DNA from: Lysobacter firmicutimachus
GTDB lineage: Bacteria > Pseudomonadota > Gammaproteobacteria > Xanthomonadales > Xanthomonadaceae
Assembly: GCF_037027445.1 (NCBI RefSeq)
Contig: NZ_JBANDL010000002.1
Span: forward strand, 5,154,001 to 5,218,000
Reading direction: 5' to 3'
DNA length: 64,000 nt
Below the pieces are notes generated by a model that was not told where the DNA came from, did not search any database, and saw only the letters and a program-made list of their open reading frames with translations. A program made the translations under genes and the position numbers. How positions within the stretch are numbered: position 1 is the stretch's first letter; every line of letters begins with the position of its first letter. Below are positions 39,929 through 49,191 of the stretch, one piece after another.

Positions 39929-40720
39929 TCAGGCCGGCAGGCGAAAGAAGGCGCTGGCGGTGGCGGTGCTGTGGGCGGCGGCGACGGCGACGTCCTCGCC
40001 GCGGTCGCGGGCCAGCTCCTCGACGATGTGGGCCAGGTACATCGGTTCGTTGCGCCGATGCGAGGGCGCCGGCTTGACCGTGCGCGGCAGCAGGTAGGGC
40101 GCGTCGGTTTCGATCATCAATCGCTCAGCCGGGATGTGCTTGACCAGTTCGCGCAAGTGCAGGCCGCGGCGTTCGTCGCACAGCCAGCCGGTGATGCCGA
40201 TGTGCCAGTCCTGGTCGAGGTAATCGAACAGTTCCTCGCGCGTGCCGGTGAAGCAGTGCACCACCGCCGGGCCGAGCTTGCCGTCGAAGTTCTTCATCAT
40301 CGCCATGAAGTCGGCATGGGCGTCGCGCTGGTGCAGGAACAACGGCTTGCCGGTGTCGGCGGCGGTCTGCAACTGCATTTCGAACGCGCGCCGCTGCGCC
40401 GGGCGCGGCGAGAAGTCGCGGAAGTAATCCAGCCCGCATTCGCCGACCGCGACCACCTCGTCGTGGCCGAGCAGGGCGCGCATCTCGGCGTCGCATTCGG
40501 CGGTGTATTCGACGGCATGGTGCGGATGCACGCCGGCAGTGGCGAACAGCTCGCCCGGATAGCGCCGGGCCAGTTCCAGCGCCTTGGGCGAATGCTCGCG
40601 ACTGGCGCCGGTGATCACCATCCGCGCCACGCCAGCCTCTCGCGCGCGCTGCAGCACCGCCTCGCGGTCGTGGTCGAAGCTGTCGTGGGTGAGGTTGGCG
40701 CCGATGTCGATCAGTTGCAT
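39929..40720 (-). CDS. tatD: TatD-family metal-dependent deoxyribonuclease
   Basis: A 263-residue TIM-barrel nuclease. It matches E. coli TatD throughout: MQLIDIGANLTHDSF, TAGVHPHHA, GECGLDYFRDFSPRPAQRRA, PLFLHQRDAH, VHCFTGTREE, ITGWLCDERRGLHLRELVKH and LMIETDAPYLLPR. The metal ligands His, Glu and Asp are present. The gene is not near tatABC here. The start at 40720 is preferred because the upstream open frame is unrelated. Confidence 0.95.
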   Translation of the reverse strand: MQLIDIGANLTHDSFDHDREAVLQRAREAGVARMVITGASREHSPKALELARRYPGELFATAGVHPHHAVEYTAECDAEMRALLGHDEVVAVGECGLDYFRDFSPRPAQRRAFEMQLQTAADTGKPLFLHQRDAHADFMAMMKNFDGKLGPAVVHCFTGTREELFDYLDQDWHIGITGWLCDERRGLHLRELVKHIPAERLMIETDAPYLLPRTVKPAPSHRRNEPMYLAHIVEELARDRGEDVAVAAAHSTATASAFFRLPA

Positions 40721-40973
40721 GGGGCGGGCACAGCGGGAACGGAGCAGCGCGCAGTGTAGAGGCTCGCCGCGTCCGACCCAACCCGGCGGCGTTGCGGCGC
40801 TGCGCGTCCGCCGGGTCCGACCGGAGCCGCACAGCGATCGCGTTCGCACCGACGACGTCCGCGCTTTCCCCGCGCCGATTCGCAGCCCACTTTCCTGCAG
40901 CCGCTTTTTCACAGCCTGCGTTCCGCCGCGTTGTTGCGTAGAAGGCGCCGTCCGGCCGCCAAGGGAAACCCTC

Positions 40974-41459
40974 ATGCGCATCGTCACCTTGCTTTTGGCC
41001 GCGATCCTGGGCTGGGCCGTTCCCGGCCATGCCGAGCAGACCGATGCAGCGGCCGCATCGGCCAAGCCCAAGTTCGATTTCTCCGCCCAGCCCTTCGATG
41101 GCGGCAACGTCGGCAAGCTGTCGTGGAACATCCAACTGCAGCGCACCGTGCCCGGTGCGGCCGAGTTCCACCTGACCAAGCCGCGCGGCGTACTGCTGGC
41201 CGCCGGCGGCCTGACGTCGACCGTGCCGGTGCTGGACCTGCCGGTGCTCGGCGTGCTCAAGGGGCGCTACGGCCTGGCCGGCACGATCACGGTCGGCATG
41301 CAGACCCGGCCGATGAGCGTGCTGATCGCGCCGAGCAAGCCGGACGAACCGTGCCAGGACGCCAAAAAGAACACCTACGCCAACGCGGTGATCGTGGTGA
41401 TCGGCGACGTCAAGAACCCGACCCATTTGCTGATGGGCTGCGGCGAGTTCGAGGACTGA
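40974..41459 (+). CDS. Small secreted protein, paralogue 2
   Basis: A 161-residue protein with a signal peptide (MRIVTLLLAAILGWAVPGHA) and a beta-rich domain like that of the protein at 35894-36361: FDGGNVGKLSWNIQL, GRYGLAGTITVGMQ, EPCQDAKKNTYAN and a C-terminal MGCGEFED. The conserved cysteine pair suggests a disulphide-stabilised fold. Shine-Dalgarno AAGGG. The two copies flank the receptor-tatD segment. Function unknown. Confidence 0.82.
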   Translation: MRIVTLLLAAILGWAVPGHAEQTDAAAASAKPKFDFSAQPFDGGNVGKLSWNIQLQRTVPGAAEFHLTKPRGVLLAAGGLTSTVPVLDLPVLGVLKGRYGLAGTITVGMQTRPMSVLIAPSKPDEPCQDAKKNTYANAVIVVIGDVKNPTHLLMGCGEFED

Positions 41460-41521
41460 CGCGACCGGCGCCGGCGGCCGCGCCATTCCGGGCGCCGCCG
41501 CCGGTCCGTATCCTTGCGCGG

Positions 41522-44074
41522 GTGAACAGTCCCGCCTTCCCGATCGATTCCCTGCTGCCGCAGATCCGCGCCAGCCTCGCCGAGCACCCGCGCCTGGTGC
41601 TGGAAGCCCCGCCCGGCGCCGGCAAGACCACCCAGGTGCCGCCGGCCCTGCTCGACGCGCCGTGGCTGGGCGGGCGCAAGATCGTGATGCTGGAACCGCG
41701 TCGGGTCGCCGCGCGCGCCGCCGCGACCTTCATGGCCCGCCAGCGCGGCGAGGCCGCCGGCGACACCGTCGGCTATCGCATCCGCTTCGAGAACAAGGTC
41801 TCCGAGCGGACCCGGATCGAGGTCGTCACCGAGGGCATCCTGACCCGGATGATCCAGGACGACCCGACCCTGGACGGGGTCGGCGCGCTGCTGTTCGACG
41901 AATTCCACGAACGCCACCTGGCCGCCGACCTCGGCCTGGCCCTGGCCCTGGACGTGCAGGCCTCGCTGCGCGACGACCTGCGCATCGTGGCGATGTCGGC
42001 CACCCTGGACGGCGAGCGGCTGGCGCAGTTCCTCGACGCGCCGCGACTGAGCAGCGCCGGCCGCAGCTATCCGGTGACGCTGGCGCACTTTCCGGCGCGG
42101 CGCGAGGAAAAACTCGAGCACCAGCTGCGGCGCGCGGTCGAACATGCGGTCGCGCAGCATCCGGGCGATGTGCTCGTGTTCCTGCCCGGCCAGCGCGAGA
42201 TCGGCCGCGCCGATGCGGCGTTGGCCGGCAGCGAGGCCTTGCGCGGCATCGACGTGCTGAGCTTGCACGGCGAGTTACCGGTCGAACAGCAGAGCCGGGT
42301 GCTGCAGGCCGATCCCGACGGCCGCCGCCGGGTGGTGCTGGCGACCAATGTCGCCGAATCCAGCGTGACCCTGCCCGGCGTGCGCGTGGTGATCGACAGC
42401 GGGCTGGCGCGCGAGCCGCGCTACGACCCCAACAGCGGCTTCTCGCGCCTGGACGTGGTCGCCATCGCCCAGGCCTCGGCCGACCAGCGCGCCGGCCGCG
42501 CCGGTCGCGTCGCCGAGGGCTGGGCGTATCGCCTGTGGCCCGAATCGCAGCGGCTGGAACCGCAGCGGCGGCCGGAAATCGCCCAGGTCGAACTGGCCGG
42601 GCTGGCTTTGGAACTGGCCGCGTGGGGCGATGCCGGGCTGCGTTTCCTCGATCCGCCGCCGGGCGGCGCGATGGCGGCGGCGCGCGAGCTGTTGCTGCGG
42701 CTCGGCGCGCTGGAAGGCGTCGGCAAAGCGGCGACCATCACCGCCTTCGGCCGGCGCATGCTCGCGCTGGGCACCCATCCGCGCCTGGCGGCGATGCTGC
42801 TGGCGCCCAACGATCCGCACGAACGCGCCCTGGCCTGCGATCTGGCGGCCTTGGTCGAAGCGCGCGATCCCTTGCGCGGCGGCGGCGATGCGCTGGCCGC
42901 GCGCTGGCAGGCATTGGCCGCGTTCCGCGCCGGCCGCGCCCCGGCCGAGGCCGCGCGTTCGGCCTTGGCGGCGCTGGACCAGGCGGCCCGGCAATGGCGC
43001 CGGCGCCTGCGCGTCGACGCCGCGCCGCCGGCGTCGGTGCCGGCGCACGCATTGGGCGATCTGCTGCTGCATGCGTTTCCGGACCGGATCGCGCGCCAGC
43101 ACCCCGGCGACCCGTATCGCTACCAGCTCGCCAACGGCCGCAGCGCGCGTCTGTTCGACGACAGCGCGGTGTACGGCGAACCCTGGCTGGTCGTCGCCGA
43201 ACTGCGCGACGACCCGCGCGACGCGCGCATCCTGCGCGCCGCGCCGCTGGACGAGGCGCGGCTGGAGCGCGAGTTCCCGCAGCGCTTCGTCAGCGAAGAC
43301 CGGGTGGTCTGGGACGCCGCCGCGCGCGGCATCGCCGCGGTACGCGAGCGTCGTTACGACCGTATCGTGCTCGACAGCCGGCCGCTGGCGCGGCCGGACC
43401 CGGCGCGCTATGCCGATGCCTTGGTCGATGCGGTGCGCCAGCTCGGCCTGTCGGCCTTGCCGTGGACCGAATCGCTGCAGCAGTGGCGCGCGCGCATGCG
43501 CTGCGTGCGCGCGTGGATGCCCGAGCTGGCCGATGGCGAGGCCGCTCTGCCCGACCTGTCCGATGCGGCCCTGCTCGACGGCCTGGAGCATTGGCTGAAG
43601 CCGGCCCTGAGCGGCAAGACCCGGCTCGATGCGCTCGACGAGGCCGGCTTCGGCGAAGCCCTGCGCTCGCTGGCCGACTGGACGTGGCGGCAGCGGCTGG
43701 AGGCTTTGGCGCCGACCCGGATCGTGGTGCCCTCGGGGATGGAACGGCGGATCGAATACGCCTACGACGACGAGGCCGACAACGGTCGCGGCGACCGCGG
43801 CGCGCCGCAGCCGCCGGTGCTGGCGGTCAAACTGCAGGAGTTGTTCGGCCTGGCCGATACGCCGCGCATCGCCGACGGCCGCGTGCCGCTGACCCTGCAC
43901 CTGCTGTCGCCGGCCGGGCGTCCGCTGCAGGTCACCCAGGACCTGCGCGGCTTCTGGGAGCGCACCTATCCGGAAGTGAAAAAAGAAATGAAGGGCCGCT
44001 ATCCCAAGCACCCCTGGCCCGACGATCCCTGGACCGCGACCGCGACCCATCGCGCCAAGCCGCGCGGCACCTGA
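41522..44074 (+). CDS. hrpB: ATP-dependent RNA helicase HrpB
   Basis: An 850-residue DEAH-box helicase with a GTG start (VNSPAFPIDSLL). Walker A APPGAGKTTQVP, motif II LFDEFHERH (DEFH, as usual in HrpB), motif III SATLDG, motif VI QRAGRAGRVAEG. The helicase-associated and HrpB C-terminal domains follow, ending near KKEMKGRYPKHPWPDDPW, the family signature. HrpB contributes to mRNA processing in some bacteria and to virulence in xanthomonads. The open frame continues upstream, but only this start gives the family N-terminus. Confidence 0.95.
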   Translation: MNSPAFPIDSLLPQIRASLAEHPRLVLEAPPGAGKTTQVPPALLDAPWLGGRKIVMLEPRRVAARAAATFMARQRGEAAGDTVGYRIRFENKVSERTRIEVVTEGILTRMIQDDPTLDGVGALLFDEFHERHLAADLGLALALDVQASLRDDLRIVAMSATLDGERLAQFLDAPRLSSAGRSYPVTLAHFPARREEKLEHQLRRAVEHAVAQHPGDVLVFLPGQREIGRADAALAGSEALRGIDVLSLHGELPVEQQSRVLQADPDGRRRVVLATNVAESSVTLPGVRVVIDSGLAREPRYDPNSGFSRLDVVAIAQASADQRAGRAGRVAEGWAYRLWPESQRLEPQRRPEIAQVELAGLALELAAWGDAGLRFLDPPPGGAMAAARELLLRLGALEGVGKAATITAFGRRMLALGTHPRLAAMLLAPNDPHERALACDLAALVEARDPLRGGGDALAARWQALAAFRAGRAPAEAARSALAALDQAARQWRRRLRVDAAPPASVPAHALGDLLLHAFPDRIARQHPGDPYRYQLANGRSARLFDDSAVYGEPWLVVAELRDDPRDARILRAAPLDEARLEREFPQRFVSEDRVVWDAAARGIAAVRERRYDRIVLDSRPLARPDPARYADALVDAVRQLGLSALPWTESLQQWRARMRCVRAWMPELADGEAALPDLSDAALLDGLEHWLKPALSGKTRLDALDEAGFGEALRSLADWTWRQRLEALAPTRIVVPSGMERRIEYAYDDEADNGRGDRGAPQPPVLAVKLQELFGLADTPRIADGRVPLTLHLLSPAGRPLQVTQDLRGFWERTYPEVKKEMKGRYPKHPWPDDPWTATATHRAKPRGT

Positions 44075-44307
44075 GCGCTGCGCGGCGCGCGCCGCCGCGC
44101 TCGTCCGCTCGTCCGGCTGTCGCGCGCCGTGGGCGGTCCGTATCATCCGGCGTGGTTGTGCGCAGCGGCAGATCTGGCCGCCGTTTCGTGCCGCTCGCGG
44201 CGTCGCCGGCATTCAGCCGCGAGCCGGACCGGCGCGCGTGCGATCACAGAATTTCAACGGCAACGCGCCGACACTGAAGCCCTTTCCCTCATCACAGGAT
44301 TGCAACG

Positions 44308-44676
44308 ATGAGCAAATTCGAATCCCTGCCCGACCGTGCCATGGAACTGGTTCACGCGCTCAGCGCCAACCTCAAGGACGCGGCGCCGAAGGCGGGCCAA
44401 TGGCTGGAAACCGGCGCCAAGCTCGGCGCGCTCAAGGCCGGCGCACGCACCGCCGGCGGCTTCGTGCGTCGCAACCCGGTGATCGCGGTGGCCGCGGTCG
44501 CCGGCGCCGGTTTGCTGTGGTACGCCGCCGCGCGGCGCAAGGCGCGCAAGCAGGCCGAAGGCGATCCGATCGAAGGCAGCGCGCGCCGCATCGACGCGCG
44601 CCGCGCCGAGTCCGGCAGCGGCCGTCGCCGCAGCAGCGCGCAGCGCAACGGCAACGGCGAAGAGTCGGCCGAATAA
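44308..44676 (+). CDS. Small membrane protein of unknown function
   Basis: A 122-residue protein: an amphipathic helical N-terminus (MSKFESLPDRAMELVHALSA), one membrane span (NPVIAVAAVAGAGLLWYAAA) and a basic, Ser/Arg-rich tail. The layout resembles small inner-membrane proteins such as the ElaB/YqjD type, but no confident family match is made. It stands alone between hrpB and a convergent signalling gene. Confidence 0.72.
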   Translation: MSKFESLPDRAMELVHALSANLKDAAPKAGQWLETGAKLGALKAGARTAGGFVRRNPVIAVAAVAGAGLLWYAAARRKARKQAEGDPIEGSARRIDARRAESGSGRRRSSAQRNGNGEESAE

Positions 44677-44820
44677 GCCACGGCGGTAGCGCGATCGCTG
44701 CATCGCCGATCCGACATCGGCTCTGCGGGCCGCAGGCCGGTCGATCCCCGTCGCTCCGTCGCCCTCGTCGGGTGGAGCGCGGGGCTCCCGGCCTGCGGTC
44801 GTGGCAGGCCGGGCGGCCGG

Positions 44821-45921
44821 CTACTTCGCCGCTTCCGGCAACTCGATGATGAAGCGCGAGCCGCCGTTGCGGCGCTCTTCGTACCACAGCTGGCCGCCGG
44901 CATTGACCACGATCTGCTTGGCCAGCGACAGGCCCAGGCCGCTGGACAGGCCGTCGTCGACGGCGTCGTCGTGCAGGCGCACGAAAGGCTTGAACAGTTC
45001 GCGCTGGCGCGCCACCGGAATGCCCGGGCCGCGGTCGGCGACGATCAGCTGCCAGAAACCGGGCGCGCTGTTGCGCGCGGCCAGCAGCAGCTCGCTGTTG
45101 GGCGCGTACTTCATCGCGTTGGTGACCAGGTTCTCGCTGACCTGGCGCAGCACCCGCGCGTCCATCGCCACCAGCGCGGCGCCGTTCGCCGGCGGCGGCA
45201 CCACCTGGATGCGGATGCCGCGCGCGTCGAGCTGCATCTCATAGCGCCGCACCAGCCACTCCAGGGTCTCGCCGAGGTCGGCGCGGCCTTGCGCGCCGGC
45301 CGGGTCGCGGGGTCCGGCCTGGCTTTCCAGGTAATGGCGGATGTAGCCCAGCGCGTCGTCGGCGCTCTCGTGGATCATCTGCAGATAGCGCGGCACGCGC
45401 TCGGGCTTGCAGCCGTCGTGCAACAGCAGGTCGCTGGCGAACAGCACGCTGGTCAGCGGGTTCTTGAGATCGTGCGCGACCAGGTTGACCAGTTCCTCGC
45501 GCTCGCGCGCGACCCGTTCCAGGCGGTCGCGGGTCAGCTTCAGGCCGACGTGGGCGTTGACCCGCGCCAGCAGTTCCTCGGGCAGGAAGGGCTTGGTGAC
45601 GTAATCGACCACGCCGGCATCGAAGGCGCGCAGCAACAGATCGCGGTCGTGCGCGGCCGTCACGAACACCACCGGCACGCGCAGCGGCGAATCGGCGCGC
45701 AGCGCGGCCATGACTTCGAAACCGTCCATGCCCGGCATCATCACGTCGAGCAGGATCAGGTCCGGCGGCTGCTCGGCGTACAGGCGCAGCGCCTCGTCGC
45801 CGGTGGCGGCCGACACCACTTCGTAGCCCTGGCGCGAAAGCAGCGCGGTGACCACGCGCAGGTTCGCGGCCTGGTCGTCGACGACGAGGATCCGGCCCGT
45901 GGATGTCGCGGGAGTACTCAT
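44821..45921 (-). CDS. Response regulator-histidine kinase fusion
   Basis: A 366-residue protein with an N-terminal receiver domain (acidic pair at 15-16, Asp59 in LILLDVMMPG, Lys110 in DYVTKPF). A HisKA-type histidine kinase follows: H box LVNLVAHDLKNPLTSVL with His150, N box ENLVTNAMKYAPNS, then DRGPGIP and SSGLGLSLAK. This reversed order (receiver before kinase) fits an intermediate that is itself controlled by phosphorylation. It has no membrane span. ATG 45921 is chosen; a start 16 codons upstream is possible. No cognate partner is adjacent. Confidence 0.93.
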   Translation of the reverse strand: MSTPATSTGRILVVDDQAANLRVVTALLSRQGYEVVSAATGDEALRLYAEQPPDLILLDVMMPGMDGFEVMAALRADSPLRVPVVFVTAAHDRDLLLRAFDAGVVDYVTKPFLPEELLARVNAHVGLKLTRDRLERVAREREELVNLVAHDLKNPLTSVLFASDLLLHDGCKPERVPRYLQMIHESADDALGYIRHYLESQAGPRDPAGAQGRADLGETLEWLVRRYEMQLDARGIRIQVVPPPANGAALVAMDARVLRQVSENLVTNAMKYAPNSELLLAARNSAPGFWQLIVADRGPGIPVARQRELFKPFVRLHDDAVDDGLSSGLGLSLAKQIVVNAGGQLWYEERRNGGSRFIIELPEAAK

Positions 45922-46165
45922 TGCGTCCAGTAGATCCCCAGAGGCGGGTTTTTCACGCGGAATTCGCATAAATGAACCCGCATGAGCGTTCCGAAAGTTA
46001 ACAGAAACCCACTGCCAAAGGCGGGCGGGCGAAGGAAAAAAATGAATCGTTCACTGCCGCGGCGCAGGCCGATCGCCGCATCCGGCACGCTGCGTTTGCG
46101 ACGCGGGTATCGCAGCGGCTTTTGCGGCGGCGCATCATGAGCGTTCCCCGATTAAGGAATCCGCA

Positions 46166-47119
46166 ATGAGCCTTCGCCCGCTCGGCCGTTCGCCCCTGGC
46201 CGTGGCCCCGATCGCGTTCGGCGGCAACGTATTCGGCTGGAGCGCGGACGCTGCGACCAGCTTCGCCCTGCTCGACGCATTCAGCGACGCCGGCTTCAAC
46301 CTGGTCGACACCGCCGACATGTATTCCTCCTGGGCCCCGGGCAACGCCGGCGGCGAATCGGAAAGCCTGATCGGGCGCTGGCTGGCGCAGGGCGGCGGCC
46401 GTCGCGAGCGGATCGTGATCGCGACCAAAGTGGGCAAATGGGGCCCGCGGCGCGGTCTGGCGCCGGCCAACATCCAGGCCGCGGCCGAGGAGTCCCTGCG
46501 TCGTCTCGGGGTGGAGACCATCGATCTCTACCAGGCCCACGAGGACGATCCTTCCGTGCCGCTGGAAGACAGCCTCGGTGCGTTCGCGCGCCTGATCGAG
46601 CAAGGCAAGGTGCGCGCGATCGGCGCCTCCAACTACAGCGCGGCGCGCCTGGCGCAGGCCCTGGACCTGGCCGAGCGCCACGGCCTGCCGCGCTACGAGA
46701 CCCTGCAGCCGGACTACAACCTGGCCGACCGCACCGGCTACGAGGCCGAACTGGAACCGCTGGTGCGCGAACGCGGGCTCGGCGTGCTCAATTACTACGC
46801 CCTGGCCGGCGGCTTCCTGACCGGCAAATACCGCAGCCGCGCCGACCTGGACAAGAGCCGCGTCCGCGCCGGCAAGGTCGAGCGCTATCTCGACGCGCGC
46901 GGCCTGCGCATCCTCGATGCGCTCGATCGGGTGGCGGCCGGCCATGCCGCGACCCCGGCCCAAGTCGCCCTGGCCTGGCTGCTGGCGCGGCCGTCGGTCA
47001 GCGCGCCGATCGCCAGCGCGACCAGCGTCGCCCAGTTGCGGGAGCTGCTCGCCGCGGCGCGGCTGCGCCTGAGCGCCGAGGAGATCGCCGCGCTGGATGC
47101 GGCGAGCGCGCCGGCATGA
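46166..47119 (+). CDS. Aldo/keto reductase
   Basis: A 317-residue NADPH-dependent reductase with a TIM-barrel: FGGNVFGWSAD, DTADMYSSWAPG (Asp, Tyr), IATKVGKWG (Lys), YQAHEDDPS (His) and GASNYSAARLAQ. It belongs to the AKR group often annotated as YajO-like or potassium-channel beta-like oxidoreductases. Its stop overlaps the start of the DMT transporter gene (ATGA), so the two are co-expressed. Confidence 0.92.
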   Translation: MSLRPLGRSPLAVAPIAFGGNVFGWSADAATSFALLDAFSDAGFNLVDTADMYSSWAPGNAGGESESLIGRWLAQGGGRRERIVIATKVGKWGPRRGLAPANIQAAAEESLRRLGVETIDLYQAHEDDPSVPLEDSLGAFARLIEQGKVRAIGASNYSAARLAQALDLAERHGLPRYETLQPDYNLADRTGYEAELEPLVRERGLGVLNYYALAGGFLTGKYRSRADLDKSRVRAGKVERYLDARGLRILDALDRVAAGHAATPAQVALAWLLARPSVSAPIASATSVAQLRELLAAARLRLSAEEIAALDAASAPA

Positions 47120-48084
47120 GCGCATCGGCGTCTCCGCTGGCCGAGTCGGGCGTCATCGCCGCGACCCGCGCGCGCCGGATCGGCATCGCCCTGGCCGCGA
47201 CCGGCGCGGTGCTGTTCTCGGCCAAGGCGATCCTGGCCAAGCTGCAGTACCGCTACGGGGTCGACTCGCTCGACGTGCTGGCCCTGCGCATGGGCCTGTC
47301 GTTGCCGCTGTTCCTGGTCCTGGGCCTGCGCGAAACCCGCCGCGCCAAGGCCCGCGGCGCCTTGCCGACCCGGCGCGACCTCGGCCTGATCGCGGTGCTC
47401 GGCGTGCTCGGCTATTACTTGTCGAGCCTGCTGGATTTCTGGGGCCTGGAATACGTGCCGGTCTCGCTGGAGCGGCTGATCCTGTTCCTCAACCCCACCA
47501 TCGTGCTGCTGATCGGCTTGTTCGCTTACGGCCGCCAGGTCGCCGCGCGCGAGTGGATCGCGCTGGCGGTCTGCTACGCCGGGGTGATCCTGGTGATGGT
47601 CGAAAACCTGCGCGTGGAAGGCGACCATGTGCTGCTCGGCAGCGCGCTGGTGCTCGGCGCCGCGGTCAGCTACGCGCTGTACCTGGCGATGTCGGGCGAA
47701 CTGGTGAAGCGGCTGGGTTCGCTGCAGCTGGTGGCCTGCGCCATGGTGGTGTCGACCGCGGCGACCCTGATCCATTACCTGATCGCGCGCGACGCCGCGG
47801 CGCTGTTCGGCCTGCCCTGGCAGGTCTATGCCTTCGCCGCCGCCAACGCGCTGTTCTGCACCTTCCTGCCGGTGACCTTCACCATGGCCGCAGTGAGCCG
47901 GCTCGGCGCCGGCAGCGCGGCGCAGTTCTCGGTGATCGGGCCGGTGTCGCTGGTGTTCCTCGGCGCCTGGGTGCTCGGCGAACGCATCACCGCGATCCAG
48001 CTGATCGGCACTGCGGTGGTGCTGGGCGGGGTGGTGCTGGTCTCGCGGCCGGGCGCCAACTCGGTGCCGATCGAGCGCAAGTGA
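47116..48084 (+). CDS. DMT-family (EamA) transporter
   Basis: A 322-residue integral membrane protein with ten predicted spans in two EamA halves. Recognisable stretches are FSAKAILAKLQYRYGVDSLD, YLSSLLDFWGLEYVPVSLER and VSLVFLGAWVLGERITAIQL. Members export metabolites such as amino acids or sugars. It is coupled to the aldo/keto reductase upstream, which suggests export of, or protection from, a carbonyl compound; the substrate is not known. Confidence 0.93.
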   Translation: MSASASPLAESGVIAATRARRIGIALAATGAVLFSAKAILAKLQYRYGVDSLDVLALRMGLSLPLFLVLGLRETRRAKARGALPTRRDLGLIAVLGVLGYYLSSLLDFWGLEYVPVSLERLILFLNPTIVLLIGLFAYGRQVAAREWIALAVCYAGVILVMVENLRVEGDHVLLGSALVLGAAVSYALYLAMSGELVKRLGSLQLVACAMVVSTAATLIHYLIARDAAALFGLPWQVYAFAAANALFCTFLPVTFTMAAVSRLGAGSAAQFSVIGPVSLVFLGAWVLGERITAIQLIGTAVVLGGVVLVSRPGANSVPIERK

Positions 48085-48095
48085 GCCGCCGGCGC

Positions 48096-48551
48096 ATGCC
48101 CGCGGCGCCGCGGGCATACTGCCCCGCCGCTCCGACCGCCACGCACAGGCAACGGATTCTGCTGCTGATCGCCCTCGCCGCCGCCGGCGGTTTCGTTTAC
48201 CTGCAGTGGTTCGCCGCGCCGTCGCGCGGCGATTACCGCATCGCCGAGATCGAACGGCGGCCGATCCCGAAGACGGTCCTGATCGAGCTGTGGCGCGACA
48301 TCGCGCTGGGGCAGTGCGCGCGCGCGCAAGATCGCTACCGTCTCGCGCCGGATGCCTGCCGCGGCATCGTCCGCGAGCGTCATGCGGCCTGCGCCGCCAG
48401 CGCTTCCGCCGGCGCGCCCGAGCTCATCGCCGGCAAGCAGGCCTCGCGCCGGATCGCCCGGCCGTACCTGGATTGCGTGTTGCCGCATCCGCATTGCCGC
48501 GGGGTCGAGGTGCGCACCGAGGAACAAGCGCGGCAGCACTGCCGCGACTGA
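48096..48551 (+). CDS. Membrane-anchored protein of unknown function
   Basis: A 151-residue protein with one N-terminal membrane span (ILLLIALAAAGGFVYLQWF) and a periplasmic part with six or more cysteines (GQCARAQ, PDACRG, HAACAAS, LDCVLPHPHCRG, QHCRD), probably disulphide-bonded. No family recognised. A GTG at 48081 overlapping the transporter stop is an alternative start in the same frame. Confidence 0.72.
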   Translation: MPAAPRAYCPAAPTATHRQRILLLIALAAAGGFVYLQWFAAPSRGDYRIAEIERRPIPKTVLIELWRDIALGQCARAQDRYRLAPDACRGIVRERHAACAASASAGAPELIAGKQASRRIARPYLDCVLPHPHCRGVEVRTEEQARQHCRD

Positions 48552-48602
48552 GCCGGCGCGGCGAAGGCGCGGCCGGTGAAAGCGCTGCGGGGGGCGGAAC
48601 GC

Positions 48603-49136
48603 TCAGCAGGCCCGCCACTGTCCCGGCGCGAGCCCGTCCAGGCGCTGGCCGCCGACCGCCACCCGCACCAGGCGCAGGGTCGGCAGGCCGACCGCGGCGG
48701 TCATCCGTCGCACCTGGCGATTGCGGCCTTCGCGCAGGGTGATCGCCAGCCAGGCGTCGGGCACGGTCTTGCGGAACCGCACCGGCGGATCGCGCGGCCA
48801 CAGCGCCGGCGGGTCCAGGCGTTCGACCTGCGCCGGCAGGGTGCGGCCGTCGTTGAGCTCGACGCCGCGGCGCAGCGCCTGCAGTTGTTCCTCGCTCGGG
48901 TCGCCTTCGACCTGAACCCAATAGACCTTGGGCTGCTTGTGGCGCGGGTCGGTGAGCCGATGCGCCAGGCCGCCGTCGTCGGTCAGCAGCAGCAGGCCTT
49001 CGCTGTCGTGGTCCAGGCGTCCGGCGGCGTACACGCCGGGCGGCAGGCCGAAGCCGGCCAGGGTCGGCCGCGGCGGTTGGCTGCGGTCGGTGAACTGGCA
49101 CAGCACGCCATAGGGCTTGTTGAACGCGATCAGCAC
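48603..49136 (-). CDS. rluE: 23S rRNA pseudouridine synthase RluE
   Basis: A 177-residue RsuA/RluB/E/F-type enzyme without an S4 domain, as in RluE. It starts [17 protein letters not shown] and has the catalytic motif [17 protein letters not shown] with Asp42, plus [21 protein letters not shown]. coli RluE makes pseudouridine 2457 of 23S rRNA. The length agrees with the short bacterial forms. Confidence 0.94.
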   Translation of the reverse strand: MLIAFNKPYGVLCQFTDRSQPPRPTLAGFGLPPGVYAAGRLDHDSEGLLLLTDDGGLAHRLTDPRHKQPKVYWVQVEGDPSEEQLQALRRGVELNDGRTLPAQVERLDPPALWPRDPPVRFRKTVPDAWLAITLREGRNRQVRRMTAAVGLPTLRLVRVAVGGQRLDGLAPGQWRAC

Positions 49137-49191
49137 GGGCGAAACCTGGACATCGCGCCGGCGGCGGTGCGCACCGCCGCCGGCGTGGGGA

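Noticed and set aside
39929-41260. Longer start for tatD, extending upstream in the same frame
   Set aside because: The extension has no similarity to TatD and overlaps the opposite-strand secreted protein gene; ATG 40720 gives the normal family N-terminus.
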